Assembly (NCBI RefSeq): GCF_017498565.1
Contig: NZ_CP071794.1
Coordinates: forward strand, 744,001-808,000
Reading direction: 5' to 3'
Source of the DNA: Parasphingorhabdus cellanae
GTDB taxonomy: Bacteria; Pseudomonadota; Alphaproteobacteria; Sphingomonadales; Sphingomonadaceae
DNA length: 64,000 nucleotides
Position 1 is the stretch's first letter. Every line of letters begins with the position of its first letter. Below are positions 9,265 to 16,789 of this stretch, piece after piece. Made by a program: the position numbers and the translations under genes. The notes beneath the pieces are model-generated. The model had not been told where the DNA came from, ran no database searches, and was given only the letters and a program-made list of their open reading frames with translations.

Positions 9265-9921
9265 CCCTTTAAAGCCCTGTGCGACCACATACCACTCGGA
9301 TGATCCTTTGCGGCTCGCAGGCGGTTTTGCATGTTTTACCGTCTTGAAATGCTTCTTGAGCAGAACCAGCAATTCGTTGTCGGTGCCGCCGGCCAAAACT
9401 TTCGCAACAAATGCTCCGCCGTCTTGCAAGTTTTCTACGGCGAAATGGGCACCTGCTTCAACCAGACCCATAGTCCGCAGATGATCGGTTTGCTGGTGAC
9501 CAACGGTATTGGCTGCCATATCCGACAATACCAGGTCAGGCGCGCTGCCCAGCGCATCGATCAGCTTGTCCGGTGCGCTATCGTCCATGAAATCCATTTC
9601 GAAGATTGTAACACCTTCAATGGCATCCACAGGCAGCAAATCGATACCGACAATCTTCGCTTGCGGAACAAATTTTCTGATGACCTGCGCCCAACCGCCG
9701 GGTGCAATGCCCAAATCGACCACCGCCTTGGCTTTACGGACAAATTTGAACCGCTCGTCCAGTTCCAATATTTTATAAGCGGCCCGAGAGCGATAGCCGT
9801 CTGCCTTGGCTTTTTTGACATAAGGATCGTTAAGCTGCCGTTCCAACCATCGTGTAGACCCGATCTTGCGGCCTTTAGCCGTTTTTACGCGTTGTTTATT
9901 GCCGGAGCGCCCCCTGCTCAC
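9247..9921 (-). CDS. rlmE: 23S rRNA (uridine-2552-2'-O)-methyltransferase
   Basis: FtsJ/RrmJ-type S-adenosylmethionine methyltransferase, 224 residues, acting on U2552 of 23S rRNA late in 50S assembly. The SAM motif is VVDLGIAPGGWAQV. The K-D-K-E catalytic set is visible as Lys in RAAYKILEL, Asp in LVLSDMAAN, Lys in AFVAKVLAGG and Glu in GSSEWYVV. An N-terminal Lys/Arg-rich extension suits RNA binding. Its ATG overlaps the stop of the upstream ppx gene by 4 bases (ATGA), so the two are translationally coupled. Confidence 0.95.
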   Translation of the reverse strand: MSRGRSGNKQRVKTAKGRKIGSTRWLERQLNDPYVKKAKADGYRSRAAYKILELDERFKFVRKAKAVVDLGIAPGGWAQVIRKFVPQAKIVGIDLLPVDAIEGVTIFEMDFMDDSAPDKLIDALGSAPDLVLSDMAANTVGHQQTDHLRTMGLVEAGAHFAVENLQDGGAFVAKVLAGGTDNELLVLLKKHFKTVKHAKPPASRKGSSEWYVVAQGFKGRAEST

Positions 9922-11030
9922 GATCGCCGCCTTTGTTCGTTTGAAGACATGAGCGAGCGCAATATGCCTTCTCTTATACCGCGATCAGCTACGCCCACGC
10001 GGCTTGCCGGCCAAATATCAAGGATAGAATCCAATATAGCGCAGCCGCCAACCACGAGATCCGCACGCTCTTTTCCGATACATGGAATATCCGCCCGCTC
10101 TTGCGGAGAACAGGCCGCCAGCATCGCGCTGATATCGCGCATAGACTCGGCTGGCACAATCAGACCATCAATGACTTTGCGGTCATAATGCGGCAATTTA
10201 AGATGCAGGCTGGCAAGCGTCGTTACGGTGCCGCTCGTGCCCAATAGTCGGAAATCGGAAGTGTCAGATATCGGCAAGCGGCTGGCAAATTCCGCAAAGC
10301 TCTCCGCCACCCGGTCCCGCATATTTTCAAACGCTTGCTCGCGTGCCGACGGATCATCAGCGTTGAACTTTTCACTTTCTGTCAAAGACACTACGCCCCA
10401 AGGTGCACTTAACCAGTCAATTATCTCAGGGGCGCTGCCAGAAGTATCGACCAGCACAAGCTCGGTCGATCCGCCGCCAATATCGAATATTAACGCTGGT
10501 CCTTCGCCCGGTTCTAATAGGATCTGACAGCCCAATACAGCCAGCCGCGCTTCTTCCTCTGCGGTAATGATATCAAGGGCAATGCCGGTTTCTTGCCGGA
10601 CCCGATCGATGAATTTTTCGCCATTGCTGGCTCGGCGACAAGCTTCCGTCGCAACCGAGCGTGCCAATGTCACATTGCGTCGTCTTAACTTGTCAGCGCA
10701 AATCGACAAGGCGGCAACGGCCCGGTCCATCGCGCGATTACTGATCCGGCCGGTTTCGACTAAGCCTTCACCCAATCGCACCACGCGCGAGAAAGCGTCG
10801 GTTACAATGAACCCGTCAGATGAGGGCTTTGCGACTAACAATCGGCAGTTATTGGTGCCTAGATCAATTGCCGCATAGGACCGTAGCTTTGGCCAACGAG
10901 AGCCATTTTTATGGGAAGGAGACGCATTTCGCCCCCCGTTCTTATATGTCGCCGCATGTTTCGGGCGGGCTGTCCTTGCGGATTTTCCGCCGTCCTGTCG
11001 TTGCGGCGATGGGGATGCTTCATCCGCCAT
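9918..11030 (-). CDS. ppx: Ppx/GppA family exopolyphosphatase
   Basis: Sugar-kinase/Hsp70-fold phosphatase that degrades polyphosphate and/or converts pppGpp to ppGpp; 370 residues, the short form common in alphaproteobacteria. A basic, low-complexity N-terminus of about 50 residues precedes the first phosphate loop, AAIDLGTNNCRLLVA. The second is IFDIGGGSTELVLVD, and LLGTSGTVTTLA is a third family motif. A catalytic Glu is expected in the TAEEEARL region. Pairing with rlmE by a 4-base overlap is conserved in related genomes. Whether the natural substrate is polyphosphate or pppGpp cannot be told from sequence. Confidence 0.9.
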   Translation of the reverse strand: MADEASPSPQRQDGGKSARTARPKHAATYKNGGRNASPSHKNGSRWPKLRSYAAIDLGTNNCRLLVAKPSSDGFIVTDAFSRVVRLGEGLVETGRISNRAMDRAVAALSICADKLRRRNVTLARSVATEACRRASNGEKFIDRVRQETGIALDIITAEEEARLAVLGCQILLEPGEGPALIFDIGGGSTELVLVDTSGSAPEIIDWLSAPWGVVSLTESEKFNADDPSAREQAFENMRDRVAESFAEFASRLPISDTSDFRLLGTSGTVTTLASLHLKLPHYDRKVIDGLIVPAESMRDISAMLAACSPQERADIPCIGKERADLVVGGCAILDSILDIWPASRVGVADRGIREGILRSLMSSNEQRRRS

Positions 11031-11199
11031 GACCGTTACTCTTATATTCTCCGGATCGGATAATACCGCCGGTACTTGGGCATAGAGATAACCGTAGCCC
11101 GGCCGATGTGCAAGGGTTTAGCGACAAACCATCATTGGAAAACACCCTTGAAAAACTCTTGACCAGCCCCTGTCCTCAGCCTATTGCGCGCCCCGGCAC

Positions 11200-11273
11200 T
11201 CCCCTGTCGTATAATGGTAATACCACGGACTCTGACTCCGTTAATTGAGGTTCGAATCCTCACGGGGGATCCA
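11200..11273 (+). tRNA. tRNA-Gln (CUG)
   Basis: A 74-nt cloverleaf with encoded CCA. The acceptor stem pairs TCCCCTG (11200-11206) with CGGGGGA, with one G-T. The anticodon stem ACGGA/TCCGT (11225-11229/11237-11241) closes the loop CTCTGAC, giving anticodon CTG at 11232-11234, which reads the Gln codon CAG. The T-loop TTCGAAT is present and CCA is at 11271-11273. Confidence 0.95.
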
Positions 11274-11327
11274 AAGGCGGGGGTTCATTGTGAACAAAAA
11301 CAGACCGGTTCTGGCCAAGTGACACAG

Positions 11328-12416
11328 ATGCACAAGCCAGATGATCAGAACGCTCCGAATGGCGGGACGGGAACCAATGCTGAAGAGACAACCATCAGTT
11401 TCTCGCTGGGCCTTGCTGATTTTCTAGCGGCCAATGACATTTCGATTGGCTTTACTTCATACCAAACGGGACGGCTTTATCTGGTTGGCCGCGGACCTGA
11501 TGGCAAACTAGCGGTCCATGAAGCATTATATCCACAGGCAATGGGCGTCACCGCCAATGAAAACCGCATATATCTCGGCACTTTGACCCAAATTGTGCGG
11601 CTGGAAAATGTTCTGGCTCCCGAACAGCTGGCCAATGATGTGCATGATAAAGTCTATGTTCCGCGCAATATGCAAACGACGGGCAATGTCGATATTCATG
11701 AACTGGGCATTCGCGAAGATGGCCAGATCATATTCACCAATACACTTCACAATTGCCTCAGTATACCAAGCGTAACGCACAGTTTTAAGCCAATCTGGAA
11801 ACCTGAGTTTATTTCCGCTCTGGCAACCGAGGATCGTTGTCATCTCAACGGCTTTGCAATGGTGGACGGGCAGGCAAAATATGCCAGTGCGGTTTCTCAA
11901 TCAGACCAGAAAGACGGTTGGCGCGACAGACGGCATGATGGCGGTGTCATTATTGACATCGAAACCAACACAATACTAGCGGACGGATTGTCAATGCCGC
12001 ACAGCCCGCGCTTTCATGTCGGACGCGTTTGGCTTTTGAACTCCGGCACCGGAGAACTGGGGTGGCTACACCCCACCGACCATGCGTTCACGCCGGTTGC
12101 TTTTTGTCCTGGATTTTTGCGGGGTCTGGAATTTCATAACGATCACGCCTTTGTCACTCTCTCAAAACCGCGTCATGGTCATTTCGAAGGCCTGGCACTG
12201 GACAAAAAACTCGAACAAGCGGACACAGCAGCCTGGTGCGGCATCCAGATATTGTCACTCTCTACCGGTGAAGTCGCTCAATGGTTGCGCTTTGATGGCC
12301 CGATTACGGAATTGTTCGATATTTGCGTCCTGCCCGGCGTTAGAAACCCGATTACGTTGGGGCCGCAATCCAACGAAATCAGAGATTTTATTACGATAGA
12401 ACAGCCGAACTGGTAA
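11328..12416 (+). CDS. TIGR03032/DUF4915-like protein
   Basis: Protein of 362 residues resembling the TIGR03032 family of uncharacterised, probably beta-propeller proteins. Supporting motifs are GFTSYQTGRLYLVG near residue 45, the HLNGFAMVDG strand, the GWRDRRHDGGVIID segment, LSMPHSPRFH and LLNSGTGELG. No signal peptide or membrane segment is seen. The frame extends upstream through the tRNA, so the first ATG after the tRNA, at 11328, is taken; its ribosome-binding site is weak. Relatives often occur beside prolyl-hydroxylase or TPR genes, which are absent here. Function unknown. Confidence 0.8.
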   Translation: MHKPDDQNAPNGGTGTNAEETTISFSLGLADFLAANDISIGFTSYQTGRLYLVGRGPDGKLAVHEALYPQAMGVTANENRIYLGTLTQIVRLENVLAPEQLANDVHDKVYVPRNMQTTGNVDIHELGIREDGQIIFTNTLHNCLSIPSVTHSFKPIWKPEFISALATEDRCHLNGFAMVDGQAKYASAVSQSDQKDGWRDRRHDGGVIIDIETNTILADGLSMPHSPRFHVGRVWLLNSGTGELGWLHPTDHAFTPVAFCPGFLRGLEFHNDHAFVTLSKPRHGHFEGLALDKKLEQADTAAWCGIQILSLSTGEVAQWLRFDGPITELFDICVLPGVRNPITLGPQSNEIRDFITIEQPNW

Positions 12417-12470
12417 TCTGTTTTCTCTGCTATTTACGTCTTTTTCAACAATCTGTGGTCTTTTGATCCT

Positions 12471-12743
12471 ATGGCAGCGCCATTAGACCAGATTATTGCT
12501 TCCCTTTCAGGCGTTCAACTCGTTGATTTCTGGGCGATTATTGCCGTCGGTATTCCTGTGATAATTGTGACAATCTTGCGTTGGCGCAAGCCAAAGACCA
12601 TGACTTGGTCCCGCGAAAATGGTTTGATCAACAGTTTGAAATATCGAACTAAAAACGCAACGCCCGAAGAAATTGAGAATATGTGCGCCAAGATGAAGAT
12701 CAGCCGCGAAGAGTTTGAAGACCTTGTCAATCGCAAGTTTTAA
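12471..12743 (+). CDS. Small single-pass membrane protein of unknown function
   Basis: A 90-residue protein with one membrane segment at about residues 20-38 (VDFWAIIAVGIPVIIVTIL), then a basic linker and a C-terminal acidic, probably helical, region (ATPEEIENMCAKMKISREEFEDLVNRKF). The topology suggests the C-terminus is cytoplasmic because of the Arg/Lys cluster after the membrane segment. I do not recognise the family. It is followed on the same strand by the PilZ protein. Confidence 0.65.
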   Translation: MAAPLDQIIASLSGVQLVDFWAIIAVGIPVIIVTILRWRKPKTMTWSRENGLINSLKYRTKNATPEEIENMCAKMKISREEFEDLVNRKF

Positions 12744-12890
12744 ACGGGTCTTTTGACGCGGTATGACCAAAGGCGCTAACAGTATCCCGATTTTCGTCTC
12801 AATTACCAGAAATCGTCTTTGTCGCTCCAGCCTACAAATACCGACCAAATATCCGTTCTGATCACCAGGATCAACAATCTGGACGGAAAA

Positions 12891-13268
12891 ATGCCACAAT
12901 CGCACAGCACAGATGAATATCAAACGCCGCCGCCGAATAATAGACGGGGCTCTCTGCAAATCGTCGAAGCAGAGATATTTGTCAAACAGTCGAACTCTCA
13001 ACTTTTTCGGGCAACGCTTTCGGATTTGTCCGTTTCTGGTTTCAAGATGACGAGCTATACCGACCTTGATCACGAGAAGCCGGTCCATATTCGATTACCT
13101 GGAATCCAGACCCTCAGTGCGTCAATCAAATGGGCTGATTATGAAGATTATGGATGCGAATTTTCAGACGAGCTTCACCCGGCGGTGCTGGAGCATCTGA
13201 TAACGCGGTTACGAGGATTTCAGCAGATTGAAAGAGCTATTCCGCCTCGCCTGTCTTATCATATTTGA
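12891..13268 (+). CDS. PilZ domain protein (c-di-GMP receptor)
   Basis: A 125-residue soluble protein that is almost entirely a PilZ domain. Both signature parts of the c-di-GMP site are present: the Arg pair in NNRRGSLQI (RxxxR region) and DLSVSG (DxSxxG) about 35 residues later. It probably acts as a stand-alone sensor. The window also encodes one diguanylate cyclase and one EAL phosphodiesterase, so the whole signalling circuit is represented. ATG 12891 follows a GGACGGAAA stretch and is preferred over TTG 12819. The last 32 bases overlap the 3' end of the convergent XpaC-like gene. Confidence 0.85.
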   Translation: MPQSHSTDEYQTPPPNNRRGSLQIVEAEIFVKQSNSQLFRATLSDLSVSGFKMTSYTDLDHEKPVHIRLPGIQTLSASIKWADYEDYGCEFSDELHPAVLEHLITRLRGFQQIERAIPPRLSYHI

Positions 13269-13950
13269 GCTCAAGATAACGGCCGCGGATCGAAAGATTG
13301 TCGATATCGCCTTTGGCTATCTGTTGCGTAACGCCGGAAATCTCTTTTTCAATTAACGACAAACCGCTGATGAGCTGTTCATCCGGTGATTTACCAGTAT
13401 CGTTACTCTTTCTGCGCATCGGTTCGGGAATGGCGCGATAGCCGGAAATAAGCTCCGGTAGATGTTCACCCATTAGCTTCCGTACTTCATAAGCTGCGGG
13501 CTCTGCTTCATCGAGTTTTTGTAATTGCGGAGATAACATATCAAGCTGTGTGCCGATGTCATTGATGATCTTCACCGCAGGCTTCGGTAACGCAAGGCGT
13601 TGTGTTTCCAGCCAGATTTCAGTCTTTCCGGCCAGTGTTTTCAAGTCTGATTGCACCAACGTTTCAGGCGTCGGAATCTTCATTTTGGGAAATTTCATTG
13701 CCGCCCATACGCCACCAGCGATCAGGCCGGCAGAAATCATCACACCCCAGAAACCGATACCATTCATAATGCCGCCGACGACACCGGCGCCGACTAGCAC
13801 ACCGACGGTTATCAATGCGGCTCGCCCCAACTTTTTACGAAAATACCCACGTTTCAAGCCTTTGGATCGCTCGCCAATAGATTCGGCAAATTTATAGCTG
13901 CGATAATAGTTCGCTGCGTTATCATAAACTTGCTGATTACTTTCGCTCAT
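13237..13950 (-). CDS. XpaC-like membrane protein (5-bromo-4-chloroindolyl phosphate hydrolysis family)
   Basis: A 237-residue protein with a basic N-terminus, two membrane segments (about residues 43-80: ALITVGVLVGAGVVGG and WGVMISAGLIAGGVWAA) and a long helical C-terminal domain ending in SIRGRYLELKYD. The topology, the final helix with SLIEKEISGVTQQIAKGD, and its place directly downstream of a TelA gene match the xpaC-yaaN pairing known from Bacillus. ATG 13950 is used because GAGGG precedes it; it starts 4 bases after the telA stop, so the genes are coupled. The family name reflects a historical plate phenotype, not a known enzyme activity. Confidence 0.65.
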   Translation of the reverse strand: MSESNQQVYDNAANYYRSYKFAESIGERSKGLKRGYFRKKLGRAALITVGVLVGAGVVGGIMNGIGFWGVMISAGLIAGGVWAAMKFPKMKIPTPETLVQSDLKTLAGKTEIWLETQRLALPKPAVKIINDIGTQLDMLSPQLQKLDEAEPAAYEVRKLMGEHLPELISGYRAIPEPMRRKSNDTGKSPDEQLISGLSLIEKEISGVTQQIAKGDIDNLSIRGRYLELKYDKTGEAE

Positions 13951-13954
13951 CCGT

Positions 13955-15160
13955 TTATCCCTCAAGCGCGCTCAACGGGTTTTCTGAAGGCGCTTCAAGC
14001 GCTGCCTTATCCTGCCCTTCAGCCCTTGCGATATAGCCTTTGGATTTCTCAATTTCGCCGGACAAGCTATTGACGGTGGTTTTCATATTTTCCAACGCCT
14101 TGATCTTGAACGTGTCGATATTGTCCATCGTGTCATAAATATTTTGGAACGCACGCTGCAATGTCTCGAGCGGGATTGTCGCCGACGCCGCTTGCTCATG
14201 AATTTGTGCGGTCTGGTTTTTCAGCATATCTCCTGTGCTATCGATAATGCCCGCCGTAGTGGTGTTCAAAGCCGTAACCTGATCAAGCACCAGCTTCTGA
14301 TTGGTGAGCGCCTGCGCTACGGTTACACCAGTACGCAAGGCGCTGACTGTGGTCGTGCTGGCGCGATCGACACCTTTCACCAGTTCGACATTGTTTTTCT
14401 TGACTAGATCAAGTGCCAGATAGCCCTGCACCGTCACTGCCATTTGAGTCAACAAGTCCTGCGTCCGCTGACGTACATAAAAAAGCGCGCTTTCTCGTAT
14501 GGCCTTTGCTTTGGCAGGATCAGTTGCATCGAGGTCTGCTGCCTTTTCCTCCAGCCGTTGATCCATAACCTTGGATACGTGGATCATCTGCTCCAGCCGA
14601 CCCATTGCCGCCCAGAGGTTTTTACGCTCCACGTCAATCGCGGCATTGTCCATTAGCAACTCATCTTTGCCGCCTTGTAAGCGGTTGAGAATAGAAGCAA
14701 TATGACCTTGTGCACTCTTATAACCGTCAAAATAGTTGCGCAGCTTGGAGCCGAAGGGAATGATGCCGAATAATTTGCGCGGTGCGAGCAAATTGCCGCG
14801 CTTGCCGGGATCGAGATCCTCTACCGTACGGCGAAGTTCGGATAAATCCGCACCAATACCTGACTCCTCATCCATCGACCGGACGGGGCGATCCAAAAAG
14901 CGGTTGGATTGGCCCGCCGCATCAACAATTTCCTTACGGCCCATATTCGTAATCTGGTCAACTTTCTTACCAAATTCCGGGCTATTTTCATCCTGCGCAA
15001 TCAGATCATCAATAAAGCTATCGACCTTCTCTTCCAGCTTTGACTTTACTTCGTCGCCAACTGGCACAAGCCCAGCGGCCTTTGTAGGCGCCACGGCTAC
15101 CACCGGATCAGGTGGTGTCAGGGTCAATTCTTCGGTTGCGGTAATCGTCTCGGTCGCCAT
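13955..15160 (-). CDS. TelA/KlaA/YaaN family toxic-anion resistance protein
   Basis: A 401-residue, almost wholly alpha-helical soluble protein. Recognisable family blocks are ERKNLWAAMGRLEQMI, QRTQDLLTQMAVTVQGYLALDLVKKNNVELVKGVDRA (heptad-rich), TALRTGVTVAQALTNQKLVLDQ and QIHEQAASATIPLETL. The family was found through tellurite resistance on plasmids; chromosomal members are linked to envelope stress and antibiotic tolerance, with unknown mechanism. It is the first gene of a two-gene unit with the XpaC-like protein. ATG 15160 has GGAG at the right distance; ATG 15175 in the same frame is possible. Confidence 0.9.
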   Translation of the reverse strand: MATETITATEELTLTPPDPVVAVAPTKAAGLVPVGDEVKSKLEEKVDSFIDDLIAQDENSPEFGKKVDQITNMGRKEIVDAAGQSNRFLDRPVRSMDEESGIGADLSELRRTVEDLDPGKRGNLLAPRKLFGIIPFGSKLRNYFDGYKSAQGHIASILNRLQGGKDELLMDNAAIDVERKNLWAAMGRLEQMIHVSKVMDQRLEEKAADLDATDPAKAKAIRESALFYVRQRTQDLLTQMAVTVQGYLALDLVKKNNVELVKGVDRASTTTVSALRTGVTVAQALTNQKLVLDQVTALNTTTAGIIDSTGDMLKNQTAQIHEQAASATIPLETLQRAFQNIYDTMDNIDTFKIKALENMKTTVNSLSGEIEKSKGYIARAEGQDKAALEAPSENPLSALEG

Positions 15161-15340
15161 TGGCTCAATCTCCATCTCGCTGCTTATCCTGCAGCACTCC
15201 GTTCATAAATGGATGCAAATGCTGCGCTTTTCAAGCGTTTCCCTACTGTATTATAAAAATAACACAGTTAATGCAAGATTGGGGATTGTCCATTCAGTGC
15301 TTATAGTAGTTTGACCAATGATTTAACTGGGCTTGTGCAA

Positions 15341-16045
15341 CTATCCCTGCAGCGCCATTTCGACACTTGGCGTAATTCTATCGACAATCACATCCACTCC
15401 CTCTGCATTGGGGTGAATCCCGTCTGGCAAAATCAAGTTGGACCGGCCCACTACACCATCCATGAAAAACGGATAAAGGTCGGCATCATATTTTTTGGCT
15501 AGCGCTGGATAAATTACATTGAATTGATCGCTGAATTCCTGGCCCAAATTAGGCGGAGCCAGCATCCCCGTCAGCATCACCGGGATACTCTGGTCGGACA
15601 GTTTCTTCACCATGGCCTCCATATTTGCTCTCGTTTCCGATGGTTTAAGACCGCGCAGCAAATCATTTCCGCCCAGTCCCAACAATACCAGATCGGGTTT
15701 GCGGGGGAGACTATCCAAGACAAAGTCCATGCGGCGCAGACCCGCCGCTGTCGTATCACCCGATACTCCGGCATTGTGCACCCTGACATCCTGACCAGCA
15801 TCGTTGAGCGCTTTCTGTAGTTCCGGCGCAAAGCCTTCATTCGGTGATAATCCATAGCCTGCATAGAGACTATCGCCAAAGGCCAGTATGAGCGTTTTTG
15901 CCTCTGCGACCGGTTCATCAGGCGTGTCGCTTGCCGCTTGCTGCTGCTCGACGATGGCAGAATCTTCTTCAACTGCCGGAGCGCAAGCAATCAGAAGTTG
16001 AAGAATTGCAAAGCAAAACCCATATGTCGTAAACCTGTTCAACAT
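15341..16045 (-). CDS. tesA: SGNH-hydrolase arylesterase / TesA-like lipoprotein
   Basis: GDSL-type esterase/thioesterase of 234 residues exported to the periplasm. A signal segment (FCFAILQLLIACA) ends in a lipobox-like LIAC, so it may be a lipoprotein, unlike E. coli TesA. Block I is FGDSLYAGYG with the nucleophile Ser, block II has the Gly in NAGVSGDTT, block III is GLGGNDLLRG, and block V is DGIHPN with the catalytic Asp and His. ATG 16045 is chosen for the GAAGG before it. It lies head-to-head with ybbA, the same arrangement as in E. coli, with only 18 bp between start codons. Confidence 0.9.
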   Translation of the reverse strand: MLNRFTTYGFCFAILQLLIACAPAVEEDSAIVEQQQAASDTPDEPVAEAKTLILAFGDSLYAGYGLSPNEGFAPELQKALNDAGQDVRVHNAGVSGDTTAAGLRRMDFVLDSLPRKPDLVLLGLGGNDLLRGLKPSETRANMEAMVKKLSDQSIPVMLTGMLAPPNLGQEFSDQFNVIYPALAKKYDADLYPFFMDGVVGRSNLILPDGIHPNAEGVDVIVDRITPSVEMALQG

Positions 16046-16063
16046 CGGATACACCTTCCCACC

Positions 16064-16789
16064 ATGTTACAAAAAACCGCCGCAACCAGCGACGCCGCTA
16101 AATCTAAGTCTCATATTGCCATTGATGCACAGAATGTCACCCTCTCTTTGGGAGAAGGCGATGCACGGGTGGATATTTTGGGCGGGATAGATCTTTCGAT
16201 TAAGTCCGGCACTACGGTTGCTTTGCTTGGCCCCTCTGGGTCAGGAAAATCGTCATTAATGGCTATATTGTCAGGTTTGGAACGAGCAACTGGTGGAACC
16301 GTGAATATTGCCGGTGCGGATTTTGGTGCGATGAATGAGGATGAACTCGCCATCGCCCGACGCGGTCGAGTCGGGATTGTTTTACAAGCCTTTCACCTGT
16401 TACCGACCATGAGCGCACTCGAAAATGTCGCAGTGCCGTTGGAATTGGATGGTCAAGCCGATCCATTCGGGATTGCGGCGAAAGAATTGGAGGCTGTTGG
16501 CCTTGGCGACCGACTTGGTCATTACCCAACGCAATTATCGGGCGGTGAACAACAAAGAGTTGCCATTGCCCGCGCCATGGCCTCGCGCCCCTCGATCATT
16601 TTCGCCGATGAACCCACCGGCAATCTGGATGGGGCGACCGGTGAGATCATTATCGAGTTACTCTTTGAACGTCAGAGGGCCAGCGAAGCAACCTTGCTGA
16701 TCATTACGCATGACCCGGAGTTAGCCAAACGCTGTGACCGGATCATCGAACTGCGTGATGGAATGATAGAGAAAGATAGCGCGGCGTGA
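16064..16789 (+). CDS. ybbA: ABC transporter ATP-binding protein (YbbA/LolD-like)
   Basis: Cytoplasmic ATPase of 241 residues that would power the FtsX-type permease encoded immediately downstream. Walker A is GPSGSGKSS, the Q-loop is VLQAFHLL, the signature is LSGGEQQR, and Walker B is IIFADEPTG, followed by the ITHD switch His. It belongs to the MacB/LolD group whose members act by mechanotransmission across the envelope. Frame is open further upstream into tesA antisense; ATG 16064 is the first plausible start, although no clear ribosome-binding site is visible. Its end overlaps the permease GTG by 4 bases. Confidence 0.92.
   Translation: MLQKTAATSDAAKSKSHIAIDAQNVTLSLGEGDARVDILGGIDLSIKSGTTVALLGPSGSGKSSLMAILSGLERATGGTVNIAGADFGAMNEDELAIARRGRVGIVLQAFHLLPTMSALENVAVPLELDGQADPFGIAAKELEAVGLGDRLGHYPTQLSGGEQQRVAIARAMASRPSIIFADEPTGNLDGATGEIIIELLFERQRASEATLLIITHDPELAKRCDRIIELRDGMIEKDSAA

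Noticed and set aside
9061..9303. 80-codon frame across the tandem duplication
   Set aside because: Its repeating Cys-Val-Asn-Phe pattern is produced by the DNA repeat and it runs 57 bases into rlmE on the other strand.
9331..10188. 285-codon frame opposite rlmE and ppx
   Set aside because: Antisense to two well-supported genes; no domain.
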